From the NCBI GenBank assembly GCA_963773665.1, contig CAVZBZ010000017.1, forward strand, positions 1 to 32,528: 32,528 nucleotides of DNA, written 5' to 3'. This DNA comes from DATJLY01 sp963773665. GTDB lineage: Bacteria > Pseudomonadota > Alphaproteobacteria > ATCC43930 > CGMCC-115725. The notes beneath the pieces are model-generated. The model was not told where the DNA came from. It saw only the letters and a program-made list of their open reading frames with translations, and ran no database searches. A program made the translations under genes and the position numbers. Shown piece after piece: positions 1 through 9,454 of this stretch (its first letter is position 1; each line of letters opens with the position of its first letter).

Positions 1-1
1 C

Positions 2-2664
2 ACGCCGCTCTCCCGCTTTCGCCAGGGCACGCCGATCCGGCTCGCGCAAGGCGTCCTATTTACGACCTACGCCACGCTGCGCACCGACGAGCGCGGCGAG
101 AAGCTTTCGCGCGTCCGGCAGATCGTCGAATGGTTGGGCTCCGACTTCGATGGAGTGATCATTTTCGACGAGAGCCATGCGATGCAGAACGCCGTCGGCG
201 GCAAGGGTGAACGCGGCGATCAGGCCGCCTCGCAGCAGGGACGCGCGGGCTTGCGGCTCCAGCACGCCTTGCCGAACGCCCGCGTGGTCTACGTCTCCGC
301 CACCGGCGCGACCACGGTCCATAACCTCGCTTACGCCCAGCGGCTCGGTCTCTGGGGCGGCGAGGATTTCCCGTTCGCCACCCGCGCCGAGTTCGTCGAG
401 GCGATCGAGGATGGCGGCGTCGCGGCCATGGAGGTGCTGGCGCGCGATCTCAAGGCGCTCGGTCTCTACGCGGCGCGCTCGCTCTCCTATGAAGGTGTCG
501 AATACGAGCTGGTCGAGCATCAGCTCACGCCCGAGCAGGTCCGCATCTACGACGCCTATGCCGGCGCGTTCTCGATCATTCACAACAATCTCGATGCGGC
601 GATGCAGGCCGCGAACATCACCGGCGAGACCGGCACGCTGAACGCGCAGGCGAAGTCAGCGGCGCGGTCCGCCTTCGAATCCGCCAAGCAGCGCTTCTTC
701 GGCCATCTGCTGACCAGCATGAAGACGCCGTCCCTGATCCGCTCGATCGATCGCGATCTCGAGGCGGGCCACGCTGCCGTCATCCAGATCGTCTCGACCG
801 GCGAAGCGCTGATGGAGCGCCGGCTCGCGGAGATCCCGACCGAGGACTGGAACGATGTCCAGGTGGACATCACGCCGCGCGAGTACGTGCTCGATTATCT
901 CGCCCATTCCTTCCCGGTGCAGCTCTACGAGCCCTTCACCGATTCCGAGGGCAACCTCTCCTCCCGGCCCGTCTACCGCGACGGTCAGCCGGTCGAGAGC
1001 CGCGAGGCCGTCGCCCGCCGGGACCGCCTGATCGAGAAGCTCGCTTCGCTCCCGCCGGTGCCCGGCGCGCTCGATCAGATCATCCAGCGGTTCGGGACCG
1101 ACATGGTGGCGGAGGTCACCGGACGCTCGCGCCGCGTCGTCCGCAAGGGTGACCGACTGATGGTCGAGAACCGCGCCGGCTCCGCCAACCTCGGCGAGAC
1201 CAGCGCCTTCATGGACGACGTGAAGCGCATCCTGGTCTTCTCGGACGCGGGCGGCACCGGACGCAGCTACCACGCCGAGCTATCAGCGCGGAATCGGCGG
1301 CTGCGCGTCCACTATCTCTTGGAACCCGGATGGAAGGCCGATGCGGCGATCCAGGGCCTCGGCCGCACCAACCGCACCAACCAGGCGCAGCCGCCGCTGT
1401 TTCGGCCGATCGCGACCGACGTGAAGGCCGAAAAGCGATTTCTCAGCACGATCGCGCGCCGGCTCGACACGCTCGGCGCCATCACCCGCGGGCAGCGCCA
1501 GACCGGCGGCCAGGGCCTGTTCCGGCCCGAGGACAATCTCGAAAGCCACTACGGGCGCGATGCGCTCCGCCAGCTCTACATGCTGCTCGTCAGGGGCAAG
1601 GTCGAAGGCTGCTCGCTTCAGACCTTCGAGGACACGACCGGCCTGAAGCTGATGGACGCCAACGGCATCAAGGACGAGCTGCCGCCGATCACCACCTTTC
1701 TCAATCGGCTGCTCGCGCTGACAATCGACCTGCAGAACGTGCTGTTCACGGCCTTCGAGCAGTTGCTCACGGCCCGCATCGAAGGCGCCATCGCGTCAGG
1801 GACCTATGACGTCGGGCTGGAGACGCTCCGCGCCGAGAGCTTCGTGGTCACCGATCGGCGCACGATCTACACCCATCCCGGCACCGGCGCGGAGACCCGC
1901 CTGCTCATCGTCACCCAGCGCGAGCGCAATCGCCCGGTGACGCTGGACGAGGCGCTGGATCGCCTCTCCGATCCGCGCGCCGTGCTGCTGGTCAACGAGC
2001 GCTCCGGCCGTGCGGCCGTGCAGGTCCCGGCGCCGAGCCTCATGCTCGACGACGGCGAAATCGAACGACGCGTGCGGCTGATCCGGCCGATGGAGAGCCA
2101 CAGCCTTCCTCTGAAGATGATGGCGGAGAGCCACTGGGTCGAAGCCGATCGCGACACGCTTCGCCGCCGCTTGGCAGGCCGAGCTTGCCGAGGTGCCCGC
2201 GTTCACCGACAGCACGATCCACATCGTCGCGGGCTTGCTCCTGCCAATCTGGAAGCGCCTGCCGAACGAGTCGACGCGCGTCTATCGGCTTCAGACCGAT
2301 GCGGGCGAGCGCATCATCGGACGCAAGGTGTCGCCCGCCTGGGTGGCAAGCGCGCTGGCGCCGGCGCACCGACACTGACGCCGGATGCCGCCTTCGCCGC
2401 CCTGATGGACGGCCGCACCATCCTCGACCTCGCCGAGGGCCTCCAGCTCCGCCGCGTCCGCGTCATGGGCGCCAACCGCATCGAGCTGTTCGGATTCGAC
2501 CGACACGATGCGCGACCGGCTGAAAGCCTACGGCCTCTTCCATGAGATCATCTCCTGGAAGCTGCGCATGTTCGTGCCGACCGATGCGAGCGGCGTGGAG
2601 CGTCCTGGCGAAAATGCTGGACCGCTACGCGATCGAGCGCGTCGGCGAGCGGGAGGCCGCGTGA
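2..2664 (+). CDS. Strawberry-notch-like SF2 helicase, 5' end outside window, frameshifted
   Basis: Large DExD/H-type ATPase found in the DNA-metabolism module of many alphaproteobacterial ICEs; the role is probably in handling element DNA. The open frame runs in from the left edge. A Walker B-like FDESHAMQN lies near base 165, and the C-terminal helicase region includes FSDAGGTGRSYHAE and the arginine-rich GLGRTNRTNQ (about 1240-1385), typical of the SNO helicase C domain. The last third is broken by indels: +1 near 2165, net -1 near 2354, +1 near 2498 and +1 near 2600. With these repaired it reads on through MRDRLKAYGLFHEIISWKLR to a TGA that overlaps the next ATG (ATGA at 2664), suggesting translational coupling. 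At least 887 codons are present. The family is clear; the biochemical role is inferred. Confidence 0.82.
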
Positions 2665-3718
2665 TGCCGCGCGACGCTTCCGAACTGGCGCATCGTCTCG
2701 CGCGCGAGGCCGAGGCGGTATGCCGCCACTACCTCTCCAACGGTCGGCGCGAAGGCCGCTACTGGCTGGTCGGTGACGTCCGCAATACACCGGGCCGCTC
2801 CATGTTCGTCCGGCTCAAGGGACCGGAGGCGGGTCGCGGCGCGGCCGGCAAATGGACCGACGCCGCCACGGGCGAGCACGGCGATCTGCTCGACGTCATC
2901 CGCGAGAGCTGCGGCCTTCTCGATTTCCACGACGTCGCCGACGAGGCGCGCCGCTTCCTGAGCTTGCCCCGCTCTGACCCGGAGCCCGCGCCGAAAGCGC
3001 ACTCGATCGCCCGCCCAGACGGGATCGCCCGAAGCGGCACGGCGACTCTTCGCCATGTCGCAGCCGATCGCCCGGACTCTCGTGGAAGCGTATTTGCGCA
3101 ATCGCGGCATTACGGCTTTGCACGAAGCCGGCAGCGCTGCGCTTCCACCCGCGCTGCTACTATCGTCCTGACGAGGACGCGCCGACCGAGACCTGGCCGG
3201 CGATGATCGCCCGCGTCACCGATCTCGACGGCCGGATCACCGGCGCTCACCGCACTTGGCTCGATCCGTCAGGACGCGGCAAGGCGCCGATCGACACGCC
3301 GCGACGCGCAATGGGCGATCTCCTCGGCAACGCGGTACGCTTCGGTGTGGCGAACGACGTGCTCGCAGCCGGCGAAGGCATCGAGACCATGCTGTCGCTG
3401 CGCTGCGTGCTGCCGACCTTGCCGATGGCCGCTGCGCTGTCTGCCAATCACCTCGCCGCCATGCTGCTCCCGCTGACGCTACGCCGGCTCTACATCGCCC
3501 GCGACGCCGATGCGGCCGGCGACGCGGCGGTGACCGCTCTGACGGGGCGTGCCGACGCCGCCGGTATCGAGGCGATCGCATGGTCGCCCAGGCTGGGCGA
3601 TTTCAATGAGGATCTTCGCACCTTCGGCATTGACGACCTTCGGGCAGCCCTGCGCACCCAGCTCGCGCCGCAGGACGTCGTCCGCTTCATGCTGTGGGCG
3701 ACGGCCGAGACGGGGTGA
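2664..3718 (+). CDS. Toprim-domain, primase-like protein (DUF7146 type), frameshifted
   Basis: Probable primase or primase-like protein of about 350 residues, coupled to the helicase by an ATGA overlap. The N-terminal half has a zinc-finger-free primase-like region (GKWTDAATGEHGDLLDVI). The C-terminal half has a toprim fold: the VLAAGEGIETMLSL stretch gives the acidic Glu, and LYIARDADAAGDAA gives the DxD metal-binding pair. Two +1 insertions are needed: between about 3005 and 3030, and near 3134, where GITALHEAGA then joins LRFHPRCYYRP. Together with the upstream helicase it probably acts in replication or establishment of the transferred strand. That use is inferred from context; the toprim motifs are seen directly. 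Confidence 0.8.
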
Positions 3719-3840
3719 ACGTCGGCCCTTCGATGTCCTCGTAGCCTGTCGGGCGTGGCCCACGATGCCGGACAGAGTCGCGCCCCTGGCCTTCTAGAGG
3801 GCGATCGGACGGCAGGCGGCCCGGCCCGGCAATGGCTGCG

Positions 3841-4023
3841 CCCGGCTATTTTCCGCCGGCCCTTCGGGCCTTTGCAGCGCGAAACAAAATAGCCGGGCTT
3901 CGCCATCCTCCGCTGGCGCTCCGGCCCTCCGCTTCGCTCCGGGTGCAGGTCCGTTCCGCCCGCCGTCTGGTGATCGCCACGAAGGCCGCGATGGGCGCGG
4001 CCGATCCGGCAAAGGGCCTCACC
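3841..4023 (+). promoter_or_regulatory. Structured leader element, copy 1 (upstream of DUF2493 gene)
   Basis: The 305-base gap before the DUF2493 gene holds no convincing gene but has clear structure. The 12-base arms CCCGGCTATTTT (3841-3852) and AAAATAGCCGGG (3886-3897) are perfectly complementary and enclose a small hairpin GGCCC-TTC-GGGCC. Then follow CATCCTCCGCTGGCGCTCC (from 3904) and GATCGCCACGAAGGCCGCG (3972-3990), shortly before the ATG at 4024. The same architecture recurs at 7029-7201 before the DUF736 gene, with different arm sequences but conserved downstream blocks. That fits a cis-acting RNA or an anti-restriction/single-strand-origin type signal. The function is unknown. Confidence 0.55.
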
Positions 4024-4964
4024 ATGACGACCGACCACGACGACACCGAATTCGAGCCGCCGCACAGCTCATCCCCAACCGATCACGTCCTCAACGAGCT
4101 TCAGCTCTATGGCTTCCGTCCCTTCCACGACGAGCCGGACCCGAGACCGCTTCCCGAAGGCGACGCCGTCGCGGGCGCTGTCGCCGACATCTTCGACGCC
4201 CTGGTCTCGACTTTGAGCGACACGCGCCTCGAACCCGACCTCGAGGACTTGCTCTGGTCGACGGTCAACCTGTTCCACCGCGCCGATCGACCGCATCGGA
4301 CGCGAGCTCGACGACAACGAGCAGGCGCAGCAGAAGAGTCAGCGCGAGCAGAACGGCTCGGAGGTGCGCTCGGTCGAACTTGAGCGTCTCACGGCCGAGG
4401 GCATCACGCTGATCGAGCGCCGCAACAGCATGGAGCTCTTCCGCGACCAGGCCGCCGAACGCTTCGAAGTCCACACCGGATCATCCTGGCGACCCCGCTC
4501 CGGATCGATCGGTCAACCATCGCACTCTGACCGCCGCGATGATCGACAGCCGCGACTTCCTCGCCGCCAAACGCCGCGCCGAGACCGAGGTGATGCTGCC
4601 GGCAGGACCGAAGATCGCGCTCACCGGCGGGCTCGACTTCAACGATCATCGTCTGATCTGGGACCGGCTCGACAAGGTCCACGCCAAGCATCCCGACATG
4701 GTACTCCTGCATGGCGGATCGCCGAAGGGCGCCGAACTGATCGCCGCCAAATGGGCGACCAATCGCAAGGTGCCGCAGATCGCGTTCAAGCCCGACTGGA
4801 CGAAGCACGCCAAGGCCGCGCCGTTCAAGCGCAACGACGCGATGCTGGAGGTGCTGCCGATCGGCGTCATGGTGTTCCCCGGCACCGGCATCCAGGGCAA
4901 TCTCGCCGACAAGGCGAAGAAGTTCGGCATCCCGGTCTGGAAATTCGGCGAGGGCGGCGCGTGA
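4024..4964 (+). CDS. DUF2493-domain protein, frameshifted
   Basis: A protein of about 313 residues with the C-terminal DUF2493 domain (SLOG/Rossmann-like nucleotide-binding fold). Visible are KIALTGGLDFNDHRLIWDRL, LLHGGSPKGAELIAAKWA and VMVFPGTGIQGNLADKAKK, the Gly-rich strands expected of that fold. The N-terminal half (HVLNELQLYGFRPFHDEPD, then SVELERLTAEGITLIERR) is typical of the long ICE-borne version. Two +1 insertions split it, near 4285 (LFHRA then IDRIGRELDDNEQ) and near 4510 (RSGSI then VNHRTLTAAMIDSRDF). The start ATG at 4024 follows a structured leader. SLOG-type proteins bind nucleotide-derived ligands, but the substrate here cannot be named from the sequence. Confidence 0.82.
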
Positions 4965-5169
4965 GCGCCGCCCGTCTAATCGCGTCGATCACCACGATCC
5001 GACCGCTCCGTGATATCATCGGTCGCATGATCGGAAGAGTTCGAAGCGCGTTCTTCTCACGGCGCCGATGGTCTCGCACTGGTGCTGGCCAGCGTCGCCA
5101 TCGAGGTTCGAGTCATCAGCTCGTTGCGGCATCCAGCGCATCACGCGCGAACGCCGGCTCTGCGTGCCT

Positions 5170-5873
5170 TCGCCGGACGAAACGGCCTTCGAAGTCGCGC
5201 TCGGCAGACGCACGTATGCACCCTTCACGGCCGCTGACCGCGCCGAAATCGAGCAAGCGTTTTGGACACTATCGTCGCGATGCATCGTGAGATCGCACGA
5301 GCCGACCATGATCCGTGATGCAACATCACAAGGTGCAGGAACTGCTGCTCCGCATGCTTCGGACAGCGCAACGAGGGAACGTTCGGGATCATCTGATTCA
5401 CTCATGAATTAAGACCTTGTCTTCGAACGCGCATCTCTACAACGAGCATGTCGCGGGTGCACCGGCGGAATCCTGCCGAGTCTTGTTCAAGCCCTGGCCA
5501 GCGCTGTGTTCGGCACAAATATCGGCGCTTACGATCCCACATTGCACGATGCAGCCAGTCGTCGACCCGAGAGCACAGGGACGGCTCGCGAACCAGATGA
5601 ACGTCATCAAGCTACACGGATCGTTCAATTGGCGATCGCCTGACGGCGGCAACGTCGATGGTTGTTGGAACCGAAAAGACAGCAAAGATCGCTTCGATGC
5701 CACCTGCTGAGCTGGTACGCCGACATCTGTCAGAGCGGTCATCGACGCCGGTGATCGTACGCGCTGATGATTGCAGGCTATGGCTTCGCCGACGAGCATA
5801 TCAACGCTGCTATTGCCGAGGCGAGTCGAACATCACGGGTTGTCAGTGTTCATCTGGAACCGACGTCGGCGTG
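5170..5873 (+). pseudogene. Remnant of a SIR2-like domain gene
   Basis: Broken pieces in three frames resemble a SIR2-like NADase/defence protein. In order they are VQELLLRMLRTAQRGNVRDHLI (about 5320-5390), N-stop-DLVFERA (from about 5407, where intact homologues have TNFD), NVIKLHGSFNWRSPDG (about 5600-5648), and LLSWYADICQSGHRR followed by LMIAGYGFADEHINAAI (about 5701-5814). The KLHGSFNW and GYGFADEHIN signatures are characteristic of SIR2-like domains in prokaryotic anti-phage genes. Unlike the other genes here, this one needs in-frame stops removed as well as indels, and no N-terminal GAG-type nucleotide motif or start is visible. It is therefore probably a true relic. Traces (EVFREQSGRN) may extend to about 5985. 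Confidence 0.5.
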
Positions 5874-6171
5874 AAGGGCCTGGTTCTGTCGTCGCCGCAC
5901 GGCGCGCGATCTGGAAGGGATTGATCAGCACGGCCACAGCGGCCTTTGATCGAGGTTTTCCGCGAGCAATCAGGCAGAAACTGAAGAGTATCGCCGCATC
6001 CGTGCGACCTTTTTCGCCCTGATCCGCAGTACGATTTCCGGCTATCCCGAGAGCCTTCCGCCGCCCAGATCCCGGATTCCAACGGCCCGGCGATCGGCTA
6101 TATCTGCGCAGCGCGCCGTGGTGGTGGTGGAAGGCGCGACCGTCACATCTTTTGTCACGGAGGCTACCACC
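5874..6171. other. Gap with no confident gene
   Basis: About 300 bases follow the SIR2 remnant. Apart from possible SIR2 C-terminal traces up to about 5985, I see no protein-like frame. A GGTGG-rich run near 6118-6130 is complementary to ACCACC just before the next ATG and could fold over the ribosome site, but this is weak. Confidence 0.4.
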
Positions 6172-6654
6172 ATGCTTGTCATCGGACTTATCCTCAGCAT
6201 GTTCGGGATCGGCCTGTTCTGCTGGCTGATCTTCACGCTCGCCGTCTACGCCCTGCCGTTCTTCGTCGGACTGACGGCCGGGATGGCGGCGTTTCATGGC
6301 GGCGCAGGCGTCATCGGCGCGCTGCTTGTCGGCATTGTCGCCGGCGCTCTCACCCTCGGCATCGGCCAGATCGCGTTCGCGGTCGTTCGCCCGCTGCCTC
6401 TGCGCGCCGCCATCGCCGCCGCCTTCGCCATTCCGGCGGCGATCGCCGGCTATCACGCGGTCCTCGGCCTGTCGCAGATCGGCGTGCCGTCGCTCGTCTG
6501 GCGCGAGGTCTTCGCCTGGATCGGCGCGATCTTCATCGGCGGCACGGCTTGGGCGCGGATGACGGTCTTCGCGGAGCCCCTTCCGTTGCGGTCGGGCGGA
6601 GCGTCGCAGAACGAGCCTCAGCCGGTTCTGACGGCCGCGACGCGCGAGGGATGA
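6172..6654 (+). CDS. Small integral membrane protein
   Basis: A 160-residue hydrophobic protein of unknown function. It has about four membrane segments: LVIGLILSMFGIGLFCWLIF near the N-terminus, then a Gly/Ala-rich GVIGALLVGIVAGALTLGI, AAIAAAFAIPAAIAGYHAVL and VFAWIGAIFIGGTAWARM, ending in a polar tail. I chose the ATG at 6172 because a GGAGG lies 8 bases upstream; the same frame is open from 6118, but that start lacks a ribosome site. No indel is evident. It sits among ICE accessory genes, but neither a mating-bridge nor an exclusion role can be claimed. Confidence 0.65.
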   Translation: MLVIGLILSMFGIGLFCWLIFTLAVYALPFFVGLTAGMAAFHGGAGVIGALLVGIVAGALTLGIGQIAFAVVRPLPLRAAIAAAFAIPAAIAGYHAVLGLSQIGVPSLVWREVFAWIGAIFIGGTAWARMTVFAEPLPLRSGGASQNEPQPVLTAATREG

Positions 6655-6656
6655 GC

Positions 6657-7028
6657 ATCGTCCTCATCGTCGATTGAGGTTGCGTTGACGATCGGGCGCT
6701 GTCAGGATCGCGTGCTCAAGTCCCGGAGCATGCGGCCCACGTCGGACGCGCGCTTCGCCAGCGTCGGTTCGATCTCTGACGGCCCGTGACCCATAGGACG
6801 GAGCGTTTCGTTGCGGCATGTGCGCGGCAAACGGATCCCGCCTTTTCCTACGCTACGGCTTCTTTCTCTACGCCTGAACTGTCCGACATCTTGTGCAGGA
6901 CAACCGACATCCGCCACGTCTTCTCCCGAGGATGCTGTTCAAGCACGGACGCACCTGGCCTCGTGATGGCCTGATCTGGCCGAAGACCGGCTGCGCCTCG
7001 ATCGCCTGAGCCGCAACGCCGTCGGATC
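6657..7028. other. Gap without a recognisable gene
   Basis: About 370 bases lie between the membrane-protein gene and the second leader element. Short open frames occur on both strands (for example 6786-6974) but none has a ribosome site, a recognisable motif or protein-like composition. I see no clear promoter or repeat either. Confidence 0.4.
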
Positions 7029-7201
7029 GACTTTCTTCCCCTGGGCTAAAGCCCATTCCTCGCGAGGCAAGAAAGTCTCACCGCCGTCATCCTCCGCTGC
7101 GCTCCGGCCCGCGAGCGGGTGCGTCGTCGATCGTCCCCGGCCTGTCGATCGCCATCGAGGCCGCGGTGGTCGCGGGCTCGAAAACAGCAAGGAGAAGTGA
7201 C
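7029..7201 (+). promoter_or_regulatory. Structured leader element, copy 2 (upstream of DUF736 gene)
   Basis: The second copy has the same layout as 3841-4023. The outer arms GACTTTCTT (7029-7037) and AAGAAAGTC (7069-7077) enclose a hairpin TGGGCT-AA-AGCCCA (7042-7055). CATCCTCCGCTGCGCTCC starts at 7088 and GATCGCCATCGAGGCCGCG spans 7147-7165. The stems share position but not sequence with copy 1, whereas the downstream blocks are nearly identical, as expected if base pairing is selected. The element ends at a good ribosome site (AAGGAGAAG) before the ATG at 7202. Confidence 0.55.
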
Positions 7202-7525
7202 ATGGCTAACATCGGTTCTTTCAAGAAGGTCGGCACCGACTTCCAGGGCGAGATCGTCACCCTGAGCCTGCAGACCAAGGGCGTCCGCATCGTGCCCGAG
7301 ACCAACCGCTCCAACGACAACGCTCCCAGCCACCGGGTCTATGTGGGCCGGGCCGAGATCGGGGCCGCCTGGTCGAAGCGCTCCAACGAGGGCCGCGACT
7401 ATCTCTCGCTCAAGCTCGACGATCCGTCCTTCAACGCGCCGATCTTCGCCAACCTGTTCGATGACGAGGACGGCGAGGGCTACACCCTCATCTGGTCGCG
7501 CCCCAGCAAGCGCAACGGCGACTGA
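7202..7525 (+). CDS. DUF736 family protein
   Basis: An intact 107-residue protein beginning MANIGSFKKVGTDFQGEI, the hallmark start of DUF736. It continues with IVPETNRSNDNAPSHRVYVG, AAWSKRSNEGRDYLSLKLDDP and FANLFDDEDGEGYTLIWSRP. These small proteins are nearly universal in rhizobial and other alphaproteobacterial plasmids and ICEs, next to transfer and maintenance genes, but their molecular role is not established. The ATG at 7202 follows AAGGAGAAGTGAC. The gene has its own structured leader upstream and a terminator-like hairpin downstream, so it is probably a single-gene transcript. Confidence 0.9.
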   Translation: MANIGSFKKVGTDFQGEIVTLSLQTKGVRIVPETNRSNDNAPSHRVYVGRAEIGAAWSKRSNEGRDYLSLKLDDPSFNAPIFANLFDDEDGEGYTLIWSRPSKRNGD

Positions 7526-7542
7526 GCCGGCCCGTCTGCAAC

Positions 7543-7572
7543 GCCCCGCCCGGCCGCGCCGGGCGGGGCTTT
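7543..7572 (+). terminator. Rho-independent terminator after DUF736 gene
   Basis: A perfect 11-base-pair stem, GCCCCGCCCGG (7543-7553) with CCGGGCGGGGC (7559-7569), has a 5-base loop and is followed by TTT. It starts 17 bases after the DUF736 stop. The T tract is short, but the stem is very strong. Confidence 0.7.
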
Positions 7573-7753
7573 CGTGTGGAGGTCCCGCCGGCCGCACCGC
7601 CAACCCACAAACCCGACTTTCCGGAATTGCACCTGCGACCCTTCACGGAAACCGCAGGCCGCTCGATCCGCGAATCAGTCCCTCGCGACTCCGCGCCGCC
7701 GACCCCGGCGGATGGCAATTCCAAGCGATTTACGCGTTGCGGCGACCATAAAG

Positions 7754-7768
7754 CGACTATTATAGTCG
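7754..7768. promoter_or_regulatory. Palindromic operator / promoter for the XRE regulator
   Basis: CGACTATTATAGTCG is a perfect inverted repeat (6-base arms, TTA centre) in AT-rich sequence 43 bases upstream of the XRE regulator start, with a TATTAT that could serve as a -10 box. The position fits autoregulation by that protein. The binding is inferred. Confidence 0.45.
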
Positions 7769-7811
7769 TATTTCCTGGTGCGCGCATGTCGTCTGTCGGA
7801 GGTGATCATGG

Positions 7812-8084
7812 ATGATCACCGGCCGACAAGTTCGGGCGGCGCGAGCCTTGCTGAACTGGAAGCAGGAAATGCTCGCCGAGAAAGCCCTCGTGGCGCTGAC
7901 CGCGCTGAAACGCCTGGAGTCCGAGCGCGGGCTCCCGGTGCACGAGGGAACGCGCGATCAGGTACGCCGGGCGCTGGAAGCCGCCGGCATCCTGTTCGTC
8001 GAGTCCGACCGCGGTCGCGGCATCATGCTCCTGAACGAAGCACCGACCAGTTCGGCGCGGACGCGGTCCCGCGTCCGAACTTGA
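7812..8084 (+). CDS. XRE-family helix-turn-helix regulator
   Basis: A 90-residue DNA-binding protein starting MITGRQVRAARALLNWKQ, a compact HTH of the Cro/C1 (XRE) type: helix 1 is RQVRAARALL, the turn region EMLAEKALVALTALKRLE. The tail GILFVESDRGRGIMLL is typical of the short family carried by alphaproteobacterial mobile elements. The start is chosen from GGAGGTG (7799-7805), about 6 bases upstream of the ATG at 7812; an ATG four bases earlier is in another frame. An inverted repeat at 7754-7768 is a plausible operator. No indel is needed. The targets are unknown. Confidence 0.78.
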   Translation: MITGRQVRAARALLNWKQEMLAEKALVALTALKRLESERGLPVHEGTRDQVRRALEAAGILFVESDRGRGIMLLNEAPTSSARTRSRVRT

Positions 8085-8125
8085 ACGCGGCCACGCTTGC
8101 GGGACATGAATACCGAACGATCTCG

Positions 8126-8420
8126 ATGGATTCGCCGACGATGCACTCTCCACCGCTAGATCCACCCGTCGCCGACGCGGCGCCGACGGATGGCATCCTG
8201 ACCGGCTATGACGAGCAGCACCTCGTGACCTATCTGCGCCTGCTGGACGCCGACGAAGGAGGGCGCCGACTGGCAGGAGGTTGCAAAGCTGGTCCTGCAC
8301 ATCGACCCCGCCCGCGAACCGGTCCGCGCGCGGCGCGCGTGGGATACCCACTTGGCGCGCGCCCGTTGGATGACGGAGAACGGCTACCGCCACCTCCTGC
8401 GCGGCGGCGCCCCCCACTGA
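8126..8420 (+). CDS. DUF2285-type small protein, frameshifted
   Basis: A protein of about 92-97 residues. Its first part, DGILTGYDEQHLVTYLRLLDAD, is followed after one +1 insertion near 8260 by GADWQEVAKLVLHIDPAREP and RARWMTENGYRHLLRGG, ending at TGA 8418-8420. This HTH-like small family is linked to DUF2285 proteins in rhizobial ICEs and is suspected to bind DNA. Start candidates are ATG 8126 and ATG 8141; neither has a strong ribosome site. The function is inferred from family and context. Confidence 0.65.
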
Positions 8421-8543
8421 GTTTGGGTTCCTTGCCGAACCGGCAACGCGCGTTGCCGGTTGTGCGTGGTAGCGATTCCGCCCCTCGCAATCGAATCTTC
8501 CATCAGACGCCGACGAGCGTGTCGAATGGAGGAGTGACAGTTC

Positions 8544-9320
8544 ATGCCTCGTGCCGAGTGGCGTTCGCCGGCAGCCTATGAGGACCTGCGTTCGCTCGAT
8601 GCCCCCGGGTTCGCCTGGGAATTTCTAAGCCGCAACCCGGCCTTCGAGGGCGACCGCAGGAGGCTCGAACAGGCCGGACATCGGGGTCCTCTCAGCGCCG
8701 GCGAACTGGATGGTTTCGCGCGGCGCTGGGGGGTGCGATTTCGCAATGCCCGAGCCCAGTCGCGCCGAACGCCCAGCTCTGTGGACGCCGGCGAGCCTGC
8801 CGAGCGTGATCCCCATAGTCCCGCTCCCGCCAGATCTCGCCGACCCGAACCTGCAGGCTGATGCCGTATCGCTCGGACCGGCCCTTGCCGAAGATGGACC
8901 GGAGCGGCTGATCGATCGGCGAGGCAGTCTGTTCCGCCTGCACATCCTCGAGACCAACTGGCGAGCAAATCCCTTGCGTCGTCCTGCCGCTCGACCGGCT
9001 GTTCGAGATCCGCGCGGCGGCCGCACTCCGGCTTTGGCGCGGCTTAACGGGCCGCTTGCCAGGGCGCGATCCCGGCGATATTACCCGCCGCTCGACGTGA
9101 TCGCCTGGTGCTCGCCCTGCGCGCGCTCGACGGCCGCCTCGAGAAAGCGAGCTATCGGGACATCGCCGAGGCTCTCTTCGGGACCAGCCGCATGCCCGAG
9201 CGCGGCTGGAAGACCCATGACCTTCGCGATCGGACCGCGCGGCTCGCGCGCCTGGGCCAAGCGATGATGCAGGGCGGCTATCGCCGCCTGCTGCTCTATC
9301 CCTTCCGCGGCCGTATCTAG
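8544..9320 (+). CDS. DUF6499/DUF2285 domain protein, frameshifted
   Basis: A protein of about 258 residues with an N-terminal DUF6499-like part (WRSPAAYEDLRSLDAPGFAW, then EFLSRNP) and a C-terminal DUF2285 domain (RLVLALRALDGRLEKASYRD, then IAEALFG, and GWKTHDLRDRTARLARLG, a helix-turn-helix-like tail). Three +1 insertions break it: near 8752, near 8979 (ANPLR then VLPLDRLFEIRAAAALRLW) and near 9095. Such proteins lie between the regulators and repA in many alphaproteobacterial ICEs and are suspected DNA-binding regulators. A GGAG lies 15 bases upstream of the ATG at 8544. The precise function is unknown. Confidence 0.75.
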
Positions 9321-9454
9321 CCACGCGGCGCTCCAGGGGTGGCGATCTCACCACCCCGCGACATCGCCATCCCCCCAATCGAAGGCTCTCCGCCACCGTG
9401 TCTGCGACGGCCGCCGCCATTCGGCAGCCCCTGACACGATCACGGAGGTATCCC

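Noticed and set aside
6786..6974. Short plus-strand open frame of 62 codons
   Set aside because: No ribosome site or recognisable motif, and cysteine/serine-rich random-looking composition.
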